DNA from: CAZDDA01 sp964568045
GTDB taxonomy: Bacteria; Bipolaricaulota; Bipolaricaulia; UBA7950; UBA9294
Direction: 5' to 3'
Length of the DNA: 48,340 nt
Assembly: GCA_964568045.1 (NCBI GenBank)
Contig: CAZMOL010000002.1
Span: 1 to 48,340, forward strand
Of this stretch, positions 15,692 to 23,462 are shown in pieces (positions within the stretch are counted from its first letter, which is position 1; each line of letters opens with the position of its first letter). The notes beneath the pieces were generated by a model that saw nothing but the letters and a program-made list of their open reading frames with translations, was not told where the DNA came from and did no database searches. The translations under genes were made by a program, and so were the position numbers.

Positions 15692-16750
15692 ATGAGAAAA
15701 TTCTTCGTTAGATTGTTCAGCATGCGTGAAGTGGGCGTACTGCTTGCACTGATATTGATCATGTTGTTCTTCGGCTTCTACACCAGCACCTTCTTTACCG
15801 CCAAGAACTTAACTAACGTGCTTCGCCAAAGTTCAGTCCTTGGGATCATGGCGATGGCGGTAACGCTTCTCATGATTTCGGGAGAGTTCGATCTCTCGAT
15901 CGGATCCACTTTTGCCTTTTCCGCCATCGTTTCTGTTGTCATGATGGAGAGTGGCGTTCCTCCGACATTGGCTTTTTTTCTCGGCCTGCTCATGGCTGCT
16001 GCCATCGGGCTGATAAACGGGCTTCTTGTGACCAAAGCGAGGCTCCCATCGTTCATCGCCACGCTTGGGATGATGATGGTCGTTAGAAGTTTGGTCCTCA
16101 TTACTGGTTCTGGGCGGCCGCGGGTCCTCGGGGATCGGGGCCTGATTGGGGAGATCGTGGGGGGCGGAACCCTATTTGGAGCCATACCGGTTCCAATTAT
16201 ATGGCTCCTTGTAGTTGTCGTGGTCGGCTGGGTGCTCCTCAGCAAGACAACCTTCGGCTACAAGGCCTACGCTACAGGAGGGAACATTCATGCGGCCAAG
16301 CTATCAGGGATCAATACCGATCGAGTCAAGATCGTCAACTTCATCCTGACGTCTTTTGCTGCAGGCTTTGCGGGAATCATCTCGCTTTGCTTCCTGCGGA
16401 TGGTAGCCCCGGTTCAAGGAGCCGGTTACGAGCTAGAGGCAATTGCTGCCTCGGTGATCGGTGGGACCGCGCTATGGGGTGGGATCGGAAGTGTCTTTGG
16501 TGCCTTCCTCGGTTCCTTTATTTTAGCTGTGATTCGGAACGGCTTGGTCCTGATGCGCACAAATCCTTACTGGCAAAACGGTGTACTGGGTGCGGTTATC
16601 CTAGCGGCTGTGGTGGTCAATATCCGACTCGGCGCCGCACGGGGAGGTGGTAGCAGAAGATCGCGATTCCTAAGAAGGCTGCTACAGCCTGCCACGAGAA
16701 AGCCCTCGGAGGAGAACATAGCGGAGCAAGACCCCCCCACATCCCTGTGA
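15692..16750 (+). CDS. Sugar ABC transporter permease 2 (RbsC-like)
   Basis: This 352-residue inner-membrane protein has the RbsC landmarks: SGEFDLSIGSTFAFSAI, GLINGLLVTKARLPSFIATLG, the coupling loop GGNIHAAKLSGINTDRVKI, and a last helix pair with GAFLGSFILAVIRNGLVLM. The C-terminal 35 residues are basic and hydrophilic, forming a cytoplasmic tail longer than usual. The ATG at 15692 was chosen for GGGAGG 9 nt upstream; the frame extends to 15674. The 146-nt gap before it is AT-rich and contains a TTGACA at about 15596 without a good -10, so an internal promoter is doubtful. As the only permease in operon 2 it probably works as a homodimer. Confidence 0.91.
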   Translation: MRKFFVRLFSMREVGVLLALILIMLFFGFYTSTFFTAKNLTNVLRQSSVLGIMAMAVTLLMISGEFDLSIGSTFAFSAIVSVVMMESGVPPTLAFFLGLLMAAAIGLINGLLVTKARLPSFIATLGMMMVVRSLVLITGSGRPRVLGDRGLIGEIVGGGTLFGAIPVPIIWLLVVVVVGWVLLSKTTFGYKAYATGGNIHAAKLSGINTDRVKIVNFILTSFAAGFAGIISLCFLRMVAPVQGAGYELEAIAASVIGGTALWGGIGSVFGAFLGSFILAVIRNGLVLMRTNPYWQNGVLGAVILAAVVVNIRLGAARGGGSRRSRFLRRLLQPATRKPSEENIAEQDPPTSL

Positions 16751-16787
16751 GGGAATAGGGCAAACCTGTTCTTCAGAAGGAGTGAAC

Positions 16788-17462
16788 ATGGAAGCAGGAG
16801 AGCTTAACAGGAGTACATTAGCGGCTTTGATTGATCACACAGAGCTACACGTGGATGCAACGTATGGCGATATACGGCGGCTTTGCCTAGAAGCCGTCAA
16901 GTATGGGTTTGCTTCAGTGGCTATCCATCCAGTCAACATACCCCTCGCTGTCAAGCTATTGAAGGGATCAACGGTCAAAGTTGCCGCAGCCATTGGTTTT
17001 CCCACCGGAGCGTTTACGATCGAAGGGAAGGTCTTTGAAACCGAGGACGCTATCAAGAAGGGCGCCGAAGAGATCGATTTCGTTATGAATGTCGGAGCGT
17101 TCAAGGCCAAAAACCACAGCCTCGTTGCAGATGAGATGCGGGCGATCAGGAAAGCAACAGGCGACCTCATTACCAAAGCGATCCTTGAAACTTGTCTCCT
17201 GACCGATGAGGAGAAGGTGGCGGCCTGTCAGATTGCCCAGCAGTCCGGTATCGATTTCGTCAAGACTTCAACCGGTTTCGGCGAGAAGGGCGCAACGGTC
17301 GAGGATGTCAGGCTAATGAGGCAAACGGTTGGGGAGAATATGGGAGTCAAGGCCTCGGGCGGGATACGGACCACCCAGGATGCGCTGGCAATGATCGACG
17401 CAGGGGCAACGAGGCTCGGTGTCAGCGCAGGGGTAGCCATTATCGAAGGCTTGAGCGAGTAA
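16788..17462 (+). CDS. deoC: DeoC-family aldolase A (canonical active site)
   Basis: This 224-residue class I aldolase matches deoxyribose-phosphate aldolase, which reversibly splits 2-deoxyribose-5-phosphate into acetaldehyde and glyceraldehyde-3-phosphate. All three key residues are present: the Asp in EIDFVMNVG, the Schiff-base Lys in FVKTSTGFG and the second Lys in VKASGGIRTT. The (beta/alpha)8 pattern starts with LIDHTELHVDATYGDI. The phosphate site reads GVSAGVAII rather than GTSSGVAI, so the exact substrate may differ. The ATG at 16788 has AAGGAG 5 nt upstream. It ends operon 2 together with variant aldolase B, which starts 27 nt downstream. A sugar-phosphate other than deoxyribose phosphate is possible. 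Confidence 0.88.
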   Translation: MEAGELNRSTLAALIDHTELHVDATYGDIRRLCLEAVKYGFASVAIHPVNIPLAVKLLKGSTVKVAAAIGFPTGAFTIEGKVFETEDAIKKGAEEIDFVMNVGAFKAKNHSLVADEMRAIRKATGDLITKAILETCLLTDEEKVAACQIAQQSGIDFVKTSTGFGEKGATVEDVRLMRQTVGENMGVKASGGIRTTQDALAMIDAGATRLGVSAGVAIIEGLSE

Positions 17463-17489
17463 GGCCAAACAGCATCTGAAGGAGCAGGG

Positions 17490-18143
17490 ATGAAGAAACA
17501 GGCTCTAGCGCGGACGATCAAGACGGGTATTCAACGAACAGACTTGGCGGAAGACGAGGTCAAGCAGGCCATCGAACGGGCGAAACAACATCCGTTCATT
17601 GCATACGCTGTGGATGCACCCTATCTCGAGCTGGCCAAAGAGCTCTTTGAGGGAACCGGGGTATTGCTCACCGCTCCCGTTTGTTATCCCTTTGGTGGGA
17701 TGACCCTAGAAACCCGGCTCGATCAAATAGCATTTGCCATAAAAGTAGGCGCGGACGAGATCAATGCGTCGCTCAATTTCAATGCGATAAAGTCAGGCGA
17801 TTTTTCCACAGTATTGGATGAGACAAAGCGTATGGCCGAAGCAGCGGGGGATAATCTTGACGTGATCGTGATCCCTCAGTTCTTCATCCTGACCAACGAA
17901 GAAAAGCTCGAACTGTGCCACGTTATCCTAGAAGCGGGAGTCAATGCGATCAAGACAAACGGCCACGGCAGTCTATGCAGACCGGAGGACATCATCTTAA
18001 TAAGAAGAGAGTTCGGCAATGAGTTCTCGATTGAGGCCTCCGGTGGCATACGGACCACGGCACAGGCAACAGAACTTCTAGCGCTTGGGGCCAACTTCAT
18101 TCACACATCGACCCCTTACTCCGTGCTGGAGGACGCAGAATAG
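17490..18143 (+). CDS. DeoC-like aldolase homologue B (variant active site)
   Basis: This 217-residue protein keeps the DeoC barrel and the Schiff-base Lys (AIKTNGHGS), but the second lysine is Glu (IEASGGIRTT) and the catalytic Asp region reads EINASLNFN, with Asn in the Asp position. The phosphate-binding end is HTSTPYSVL in place of the usual GTSSG. The N-terminus also lacks IDHTxL. It is therefore unlikely to be a normal deoxyribose-phosphate aldolase; it may act on a different substrate or be the partner subunit of aldolase A. GGAGCAGGG lies before the ATG. It is the last gene of operon 2. A related variant (gene D) is paired with a canonical gene in the facing operon. Confidence 0.75.
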   Translation: MKKQALARTIKTGIQRTDLAEDEVKQAIERAKQHPFIAYAVDAPYLELAKELFEGTGVLLTAPVCYPFGGMTLETRLDQIAFAIKVGADEINASLNFNAIKSGDFSTVLDETKRMAEAAGDNLDVIVIPQFFILTNEEKLELCHVILEAGVNAIKTNGHGSLCRPEDIILIRREFGNEFSIEASGGIRTTAQATELLALGANFIHTSTPYSVLEDAE

Positions 18144-18258
18144 AACAGCGACCCGTTCCTTCACGGCTGCGCGTCGCGCTCCCCCTTGAGATTCTGGATA
18201 ACAAGCGTTCGGAATACACACTCCCACTTTATACAAGACTTAGCAACAACCTAGCCGA

Positions 18259-18930
18259 TCAACCGAACTTCTTGTCGAAGGCCTGCATCAGAGAGACACC
18301 GGAGCTCGTCCCAAGGCGTGATGCTCCCGCTTCAATCATTGCTTGAGCATCCTCCAGGGTTCTCACGCCTCCGGATGCCTTGACCTTGAGTTGAGGAGCA
18401 ACGGTGTTGTGCATGAGCGTGACGTCTGGAACAGTAGCTCCTTGCTTGTAGCCGGTCGAAGTTTTCACATAGTTCAGGCCCACTTCCTTGGCCAGTTCGC
18501 AGGCTTTGACCTTTTCATCATCCGTGAGCAGGCACGTTTCGAGGATGATCTTGGCAATCTTGTCTCCGGCCGCTTTGCGGAACAACTCGAATTCCTTGCT
18601 TAGCAGATTCCAGTCTCCTGCTTTCGCCGCAGCCACGTTCATCACCAAATCGACCTCAGTTGCCCCTTTTGCGATGGCGTCTTCTGTCTCAAATGCCTTT
18701 ATTTCTGGAGGGTAAGCGCCCAAATGGAACCCGAGTGCAACGCAGATGGCAACATCGGTACCCCTAAGAAGCGAAGCAGCCAGGGGAACTGCGACAGGAA
18801 AGACTGCTACGGAGGCAAACCCATATTTTTCTGCTTCCAAACAGAGCCGCCTGATCTCCGCGTCACTGCGGTGGATCTTGAGATAGGTATGGTCAATGGT
18901 CTTCGCAAAGGTCTTTCGATCGATCGTCAT
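18259..18930 (-). CDS. deoC: DeoC-family aldolase C (canonical active site)
   Basis: This 223-residue paralogue of aldolase A has the full set of residues: Asp in EVDLVMNVA, Schiff-base Lys in YVKTSTGYK, second Lys in VKASGGVRT, and the phosphate site GTSSGVSLM. It opens with TIDHTYLKIHRSDAEIRRLC. Class I aldolase activity on a deoxyribose-phosphate-like substrate is expected. The ATG at 18930 follows AAGGAG by 9 nt; a GTG at 18939 would overlap that site. The upstream gene D ends 5 nt before this start, so the two are coupled. It converges with operon 2 across a 115-nt gap in which no terminator is evident. Confidence 0.88.
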   Translation of the reverse strand: MTIDRKTFAKTIDHTYLKIHRSDAEIRRLCLEAEKYGFASVAVFPVAVPLAASLLRGTDVAICVALGFHLGAYPPEIKAFETEDAIAKGATEVDLVMNVAAAKAGDWNLLSKEFELFRKAAGDKIAKIILETCLLTDDEKVKACELAKEVGLNYVKTSTGYKQGATVPDVTLMHNTVAPQLKVKASGGVRTLEDAQAMIEAGASRLGTSSGVSLMQAFDKKFG

Positions 18931-18935
18931 GGCGC

Positions 18936-19631
18936 TCACTCCTTTTTCTGATAGGACAGGGTCTTATCGATCCCCATGACTTGGAATGCGGTGCTCGTGT
19001 GAATTCGCTCTACTCCTGCATTCAGCATGGCGATGGCGTCTTGGTGGGTACGGACCCCGCCCGAGACTTCGACGTGGATGTCGTCACCAAATAGCCGCTT
19101 GATGAAGACGACGTCCTCCACTTCAGTCTTCCAGCCAAACCCGGAGGCGGTTTTAATATCCTTGCAGCCGCCTTTCAATAGCGCCTCGCACGTTCTCGCC
19201 TTCTCGTCGTGGGTGAGAATGGTAACTTGTGGAATCATGACAACCTTGAGATTACCCGCAGCATCGACGATCTGCCGCACCTCCTCCTCAACCGTCCCAA
19301 AATCTCCGGATTTGATGGCGAGATAGTTCATGGAGACATCGATATCGTAGGCCCCGTGATCACGCGCGTACTCGACCTGTCTCGTCTTCACTTCTTTGGT
19401 CATCCCCCCCAGAGGGTAGGAGGCCACAGATGTCACGCGGGTGGGCACATCCTCCAGCAGGTCCACGGTAAGATCGATGAAGGGTAGATCCACAGCCAAC
19501 GATGCGAACCCATAAGGTTTTACGTCGTTGACAAATTGGTTGATGTCAGATGCCGTCACGTTAGCCTCAATCAGTGACGATATGATAACTTTGGCCATTT
19601 CTTCTGGCTTCATCGCTTCAATCTGAGCCAC
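18936..19631 (-). CDS. DeoC-like aldolase homologue D (variant active site)
   Basis: This 231-residue DeoC-like barrel keeps the Schiff-base Lys (DIKTASGFG) and the Asp (DIDVSMNY), but the second catalytic lysine is again Glu (VEVSGGVRT), as in gene B. The end of the barrel reads HTSTAFQVM. Genes B and D thus share a K-to-E change and an HTST phosphate-site motif, defining a subgroup distinct from A and C. The start is GTG at 19631, with AAGGAGGAGCT just before. It is first in a two-gene minus-strand operon with gene C, driven by the promoter at 19795-19823. The reaction is unknown. Confidence 0.77.
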   Translation of the reverse strand: MAQIEAMKPEEMAKVIISSLIEANVTASDINQFVNDVKPYGFASLAVDLPFIDLTVDLLEDVPTRVTSVASYPLGGMTKEVKTRQVEYARDHGAYDIDVSMNYLAIKSGDFGTVEEEVRQIVDAAGNLKVVMIPQVTILTHDEKARTCEALLKGGCKDIKTASGFGWKTEVEDVVFIKRLFGDDIHVEVSGGVRTHQDAIAMLNAGVERIHTSTAFQVMGIDKTLSYQKKE

Positions 19632-19766
19632 AGCTCCTCCTTTCTTTCCTCATCTAGAGCGACTTTCAGTCCGTGTAGGGGTTATCCCTACTCCACCTCA
19701 GCGGTTTCGTTCATTCGGAAATGCTTTTCTCGATTCTCCCACAATCGCGCCCATCCCGGCTTTCAT

Positions 19767-19795
19767 CTCATTACATTAGCATGACAGCTTTACAA
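19767..19795 (-). promoter_or_regulatory. Operator copy in front of aldolase genes D-C
   Basis: On the minus strand this 29-bp element begins TTGTAAAGCTGTCAT and ends GTAATGAG. It differs at only four positions, all in the middle, from the element at 20030-20058 on the plus strand. It begins at the last base of the -10 box and so covers the transcription start. Confidence 0.7.
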
Positions 19796-19823
19796 TATTA
19801 CTCCGCGGCTTCGACAACGTCAA
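19795..19823 (-). promoter_or_regulatory. Promoter of the aldolase D-C operon
   Basis: On the minus strand, TTGACG (19818-19823) is followed after 17 nt by TAATAT (19795-19800). It is about 165 nt before the gene D start. The -35 box is identical to that of the diverging operon 3 promoter. Confidence 0.75.
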
Positions 19824-19995
19824 GGGCCGGGCTAAAACAGGAAGTAGAAAGGAATGGGATTTCTCAACCGCTGAGTCTGGGCCTTTCCAGAAAACTAGAT
19901 AAGGTAAATGGCTTTCTGATTCGCCTCTTTTTCAACAAAGATTTACCTATGAATGTCCTTGTCCCTAGTTCATTTAGGGAACTGGCTTGGAAGAC
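19824..19995. other. Spacer between two divergent promoters
   Basis: No gene is seen here. TCCCTA (19962-19967) and TAGGGA (19975-19980) form a small dyad 16 nt before the -35 box of operon 3, a possible activator site. The rest shows nothing recognisable. Confidence 0.35.
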
Positions 19996-20024
19996 TTGAC
20001 GGGGCAAAAGGGAGCGCGTATAAT
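19996..20024 (+). promoter_or_regulatory. Promoter of the 14-gene operon 3
   Basis: TTGACG (19996-20001) and TATAAT (20019-20024) are 17 nt apart. It is 68 nt before the first gene. No other strong promoter is evident before 35.5 kb on this strand. Confidence 0.85.
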
Positions 20025-20029
20025 GACGA

Positions 20030-20058
20030 TTGTAAAGCTGTCATTACAACGTAATGAG
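20030..20058 (+). promoter_or_regulatory. Operator at the operon 3 transcription start
   Basis: TTGTAA (20030-20035) and TTACAA (20044-20049) are perfect inverted repeats with an 8-nt spacer, followed by a second half-site GTAAT (20051-20055) that forms another dyad with ATTAC. The element lies at about +1 of the promoter. Related copies occur at 19767-19795 and, as the core only, at 12074-12093. Confidence 0.75.
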
Positions 20059-20091
20059 CTGTAGAGCTGATCCCGCGCGAAAGGAGACCGG

Positions 20092-20442
20092 ATGACGGGT
20101 GAATCGAGGAAACTGCTCGAAGAGATGCAGCGTACAAAAGAGAAGCTGGCCGAAGGAAAGTACGCCGAGTACATCGGAGCCTGGAGAGAGTTCTCGGGTG
20201 TTGCGCGACAGGAGGGTGCCCTTTCCCAGAAGCAAAAAGCGTTGATCGGACTCGCCATTGGGTTATCCAAACAATGTGCACAGTGTATTGCCTACCACGC
20301 AGAAGCGGCTTTCTCCTTTGGAGCCACGCCGGATGAGGTTTTGGAGGCGGCTTTCGTGGCAGTGCTCATGGACGGAGGTCCCGCTCAATCCCATTTGGGA
20401 CTGGTCATGAAAGCCATTGAGGAGTTCAGCGAGTCCGAATAG
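20092..20442 (+). CDS. Carboxymuconolactone decarboxylase/AhpD-like protein
   Basis: This 116-residue all-helical protein has the CMD-family core with the redox-type motif CAQCIAYHAEAAFSFGATPDE at residues 62-82, i.e. CxxC followed three residues later by His, as in AhpD. Members act as alkylhydroperoxidases or as decarboxylases/isomerases in ring-cleavage and sugar pathways, usually as trimers or hexamers. AAAGGAG lies before the ATG. It is the first gene of operon 3 and directly follows the regulated promoter. Given the pathway context it could be an enzyme on an intermediate or a peroxide guard for the oxygen-sensitive AORs; the sequence does not decide. Confidence 0.85.
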   Translation: MTGESRKLLEEMQRTKEKLAEGKYAEYIGAWREFSGVARQEGALSQKQKALIGLAIGLSKQCAQCIAYHAEAAFSFGATPDEVLEAAFVAVLMDGGPAQSHLGLVMKAIEEFSESE

Positions 20443-20496
20443 GCAAGACGACAAGACACGGGAAGAAAACAAGATATCTTTACGGAGGTGGGAAGG

Positions 20497-21210
20497 GTGA
20501 TCGTTCAGTTCTCGTATTCACTGGAACCGGATCAAGTCGTGATGCCCGGGCCGATCGACCCGCCGCGGGTGATCCCTCGATCGCGGATGACCGAAAGACC
20601 CAAAGACGCAGACCCTGAAGAGGTCAGGTGGAGTTCGTACAACAACACGAGTTTCGTACACATGTTCGTTCACTCTGGAACCCACATGGACGTCAACTTT
20701 CACGTTGATCCGAACGGACACACGTTAGGGGCATTCGAAATCGGCGATTTCGTTGCCGAAAGACCGATGCTTCTTGAGATTCCTAAGGCAGATACGGAGC
20801 GGATCCTCGTGGAAGAGCTCGAGCCTCATGCGGATGCGCTCAAACAAAGCGATTTTTTGTTTGTCTATACCGGCTATTCCAAATATCGCAAAGCCGATCC
20901 GCAGCGGTATCTTGAGAGACAGCCCGGGTTTTCCGTAGAGGCGGCGCGATATCTAATGAAGAACTTCAATCTGAAAGGCGTCTGTGTAGATCTAATGGGG
21001 ATCGAAAACATCGACGAAGCCAAGACCCTGAACCCTCAATTCCCAGTGCACAAGGCCTTCCTGAAAGCCGGAAGGAAATTCTACTTGGTCGAGGACGCGA
21101 ACGTCGAACCACTTGTCGGGAAGAAGCTGCTTCGCTCCTATGCCATCCCTCTTCTGATCCCCGATGCTGAGGGAATGATGGTCACAGGCTTCGCGGATGT
21201 TGAGGGGTGA
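20497..21210 (+). CDS. Cyclase-family metal hydrolase (kynurenine formamidase-like)
   Basis: This 237-residue protein has the family's metal-binding motif HSGTHMDVNFH (pattern HxGTHxDxxxH) around residues 58-70, plus the usual N-terminal FSYSLEPDQ start and a later DLMGIE segment. Family members hydrolyse formamides, lactones or similar bonds using Zn or Mn. The GTG at 20497 was chosen over 20488 because GGAGG then lies 8 nt upstream. It sits between the CMD-like and VOC genes in operon 3, where a lactonase-like role on a sugar-acid lactone would fit; that is inference. No signal peptide is present. Confidence 0.83.
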   Translation: MIVQFSYSLEPDQVVMPGPIDPPRVIPRSRMTERPKDADPEEVRWSSYNNTSFVHMFVHSGTHMDVNFHVDPNGHTLGAFEIGDFVAERPMLLEIPKADTERILVEELEPHADALKQSDFLFVYTGYSKYRKADPQRYLERQPGFSVEAARYLMKNFNLKGVCVDLMGIENIDEAKTLNPQFPVHKAFLKAGRKFYLVEDANVEPLVGKKLLRSYAIPLLIPDAEGMMVTGFADVEG

Positions 21211-21217
21211 GTGTCGC

Positions 21218-21586
21218 ATGAAACTTGAGCACTTTGGCATCTACGCTCACGACACGAAGGCGCTGGCGGATTGGTATTGCGATGTGTTGGGTTTTTCCGT
21301 CGCGAGGACGCTTGAGAAGGAGGGGCGACCACCGATCTTTTTTTTGGCTGCTGACGAGGGAGGAGAGATCGAGATCCTGCCCACAAGCGAGCCTCACCTG
21401 GAACGTAAGTTAAACCAGGCTGGATTCAGCCACATCGGCCTTATCATCGCTGATTTCGAAGGACTAGAACAGGCACTTGCGGCCAAAGGAATCATCCTCG
21501 AAGGCGTGCGTGAAACCAGCAACGGCTGGAAGATCGGCTACTTCAAGGATCCAGAAGGCAACGCATTGGAGCTCGTACGGCGATAA
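21218..21586 (+). CDS. VOC-superfamily (glyoxalase/dioxygenase fold) protein
   Basis: This 122-residue protein is a single vicinal-oxygen-chelate module of two beta-alpha-beta-beta-beta units: KLEHFGIYAHDTKALADWYCDVLGF then AGFSHIGLIIADFEGLEQALAAKGI, ending in GYFKDPEGNALELVRR. His in the first strand, His in SHIG and Glu in ALELV are the usual metal ligands. The ATG at 21218 begins the canonical module 7 nt after the cyclase stop; a start at 21197 would overlap the cyclase gene. VOC proteins include epimerases, lyases and dioxygenases. Its place between the cyclase and LarA-like genes suggests an isomerase step in the same pathway. Confidence 0.85.
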   Translation: MKLEHFGIYAHDTKALADWYCDVLGFSVARTLEKEGRPPIFFLAADEGGEIEILPTSEPHLERKLNQAGFSHIGLIIADFEGLEQALAAKGIILEGVRETSNGWKIGYFKDPEGNALELVRR

Positions 21587-21679
21587 GTGAATTTGGATTT
21601 GTTGTATCGCCGCGTGAGGAAACGATATAGGCCTTGCTCAGTTTGGCAATCCTGAGCCGCAGAACAGTAAGGAGGGAAG

Positions 21680-23104
21680 ATGGCGGGGACGAAGACAGTC
21701 CGTATGCGCTACAGCACGACCTGGATGGACATCCAGGTGCCGGAAAGAGCGACTGTCCTTCAGTACGGAACCCCGGAATTCCCGGAAATACCCGTTCACT
21801 CCAACCCGCAGAGAGCCGTTCGTGATGCGCTGCGAAATCCCATCGGATCGGAGCCCCTCTCCAAGCTCGCGAAACAAGGGAGCAAGGTCGCCATCGCTTT
21901 CGACGACAGCTTCAAGAAGACCGAGGCCAACAAATATGTGATCCCGATCGTCATCGAGGAGTTAGGTAAAGCCGGCGTTCCAGAAGAAGACATCGAGCTA
22001 ATCGCCGCTGTCGGCGGCCATCGGAAGTGCATGCCATTGGAACTTCGCGACGAACTGCTCGGCAAGGAGTTGTATCGCCGCTTTTGCCCATTTGACGGCG
22101 GCGCCTCGAGGATTCGGAGTCACGACTGCACTGAAGGCAACATCCATCTAGGAGTGAGCGACTACGGCGACGTGGTAGAGTGCGATCGGGTCGTGAAAGA
22201 GGCAGACCTGCTGATCTATGCAGGCTCGATCAAGCCCCTCGGCTTTGGAGGCTACTCAGGGCAGGGGGTTGCAATCGGCCTCGCCGGCGCGCGAACGCTC
22301 GATGCGCTACACAGCCACGCCGTTTACAAGACACTGGAAGTCCTCAACGGCGAGTGCGCCCCGACCAAGAACATCTACAGAGCTCACAAACTTGCAGTTC
22401 ACCGCAAGATCGAACAGGCGACCGGGAAACGCATCTTTTACGTCGACACACTGATGGGGCCGGATCACCGCACCGTGAAGGCCTACGCCGGCTGCGTGCC
22501 TGAGCTTGAGCAGCGTGAGTACCCGGATGCAGACGAACTCTATCTCGTTGACGTTCCTCAGTTTGACATTGTCATCCAAGGTGTACCGCACGATCTCAGC
22601 TACGACACGAGTGACAATCCGGGCACACTAGGCGTGTATTCACAGGTGCTACGAATGGCAAGGAACAAGCCGCTCTTGCGGGCCAGCGGGGTTCTGATCA
22701 GCCTGGCGCAGTGTCGCGGGATCATCTCGAAGCACCGCCCGGCCGATCACGAGGCCCTTCAACTCTTCAGAGAATGTTTCGATCTCGAGGAGTTCTTCCA
22801 ACATTCGGACTACTTCTGGAACCATCCAGAGTACCTACGGGAATACAAGCACCACTACGCATTCAGTCCGAAGCACAGCATCTTCATGTGTGGTGATGCG
22901 GCGCACCACTGGAAATTAACTAGGAAGTCGATCGTCACCGGAGAGGTTGTCCCCGGGCTGATCCGAGAGCATGGGCTGACACCGGCCCCGGATTTCGACA
23001 CGGCCCTTCGGATCGCGGTTGACACGGTGGGGAAGCGCAACCCCGACATTCTCGTGCTGCCACAATTTCACGACGATCCCCGGCCTGTGTTCAACGTCCA
23101 GTGA
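21680..23104 (+). CDS. LarA-family (DUF2088) racemase/epimerase-like protein
   Basis: This 474-residue protein resembles nickel-pincer lactate racemase LarA and its homologues, which interconvert 2-hydroxyacid stereoisomers. Seen are the N-terminal domain block VAIAFDDSFKKTEANKYVIP, then VGGHRKC (LarA G-T/G-HR), SHDC (second catalytic His region) and SIKPLGFGGYSGQG. In LarA the following loop carries the lysine that tethers the NPN cofactor (GGxK); here it reads SGQGVAIGLAG, apparently shorter and without that lysine. AAGGAGGG precedes the ATG. It lies mid-operon 3 before the ferredoxin and AOR. Sugar-acid epimerisation is a plausible role, but cofactor use is uncertain. Confidence 0.78.
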   Translation: MAGTKTVRMRYSTTWMDIQVPERATVLQYGTPEFPEIPVHSNPQRAVRDALRNPIGSEPLSKLAKQGSKVAIAFDDSFKKTEANKYVIPIVIEELGKAGVPEEDIELIAAVGGHRKCMPLELRDELLGKELYRRFCPFDGGASRIRSHDCTEGNIHLGVSDYGDVVECDRVVKEADLLIYAGSIKPLGFGGYSGQGVAIGLAGARTLDALHSHAVYKTLEVLNGECAPTKNIYRAHKLAVHRKIEQATGKRIFYVDTLMGPDHRTVKAYAGCVPELEQREYPDADELYLVDVPQFDIVIQGVPHDLSYDTSDNPGTLGVYSQVLRMARNKPLLRASGVLISLAQCRGIISKHRPADHEALQLFRECFDLEEFFQHSDYFWNHPEYLREYKHHYAFSPKHSIFMCGDAAHHWKLTRKSIVTGEVVPGLIREHGLTPAPDFDTALRIAVDTVGKRNPDILVLPQFHDDPRPVFNVQ

Positions 23105-23147
23105 GTATTCAAATCGGGACAAAGAATCAAGGAGAGGTGATGAGAAG

Positions 23148-23441
23148 GTGAGCCCGGAAGTGAAAGAAGTTTGGGGAATGCTAGTGATCCAAGCCGAGCG
23201 ATGTCGCGGCTGCCGCAGCTGTCAACTGGCGTGCTCGTTCACCAAGAGCGGTGTCTTCAATCCGGCAAAAGCGATGATCGTCATGGAACGGGACCTGGAG
23301 TTGGACCATGCCGCACCGATGATCCGCCCCATCGGTTGTGACCTTTGTGGAGGAGATCCCGCTTGCGCAAAAGCATGCAAATACGGGGCGATCGTCTACG
23401 AACGCGATGGCTCGCAGTCCAAAATCGTGGTGCGCCCGTAG
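23148..23441 (+). CDS. Two-[4Fe-4S] ferredoxin-like subunit next to AOR
   Basis: This protein of about 97 residues has an N-terminal cluster motif CRGCRSCQLACS (CxxCxxCxxxC) and a second motif CDLCGGDPACAKACKYGAI (CxxCx5CxxxC), enough for two 4Fe-4S clusters of the HycB/DmsB electron-transfer type. It starts 44 nt after the LarA-like gene and ends 21 nt before AOR1, so it is probably the electron-transfer partner of AOR1. The GTG at 23148 was chosen because earlier in-frame codons lie inside the LarA gene; ATG at 23178 is an alternative. It is cytosolic with no twin-arginine signal. Confidence 0.88.
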   Translation: MSPEVKEVWGMLVIQAERCRGCRSCQLACSFTKSGVFNPAKAMIVMERDLELDHAAPMIRPIGCDLCGGDPACAKACKYGAIVYERDGSQSKIVVRP

Positions 23442-23462
23442 AGTAGAAAGGAGATTCAAAAA

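Noticed and set aside
21197..21217. Upstream start for the VOC protein that overlaps the cyclase gene
   Set aside because: The canonical VOC module begins at the ATG at 21218; the extra seven residues have no family match.
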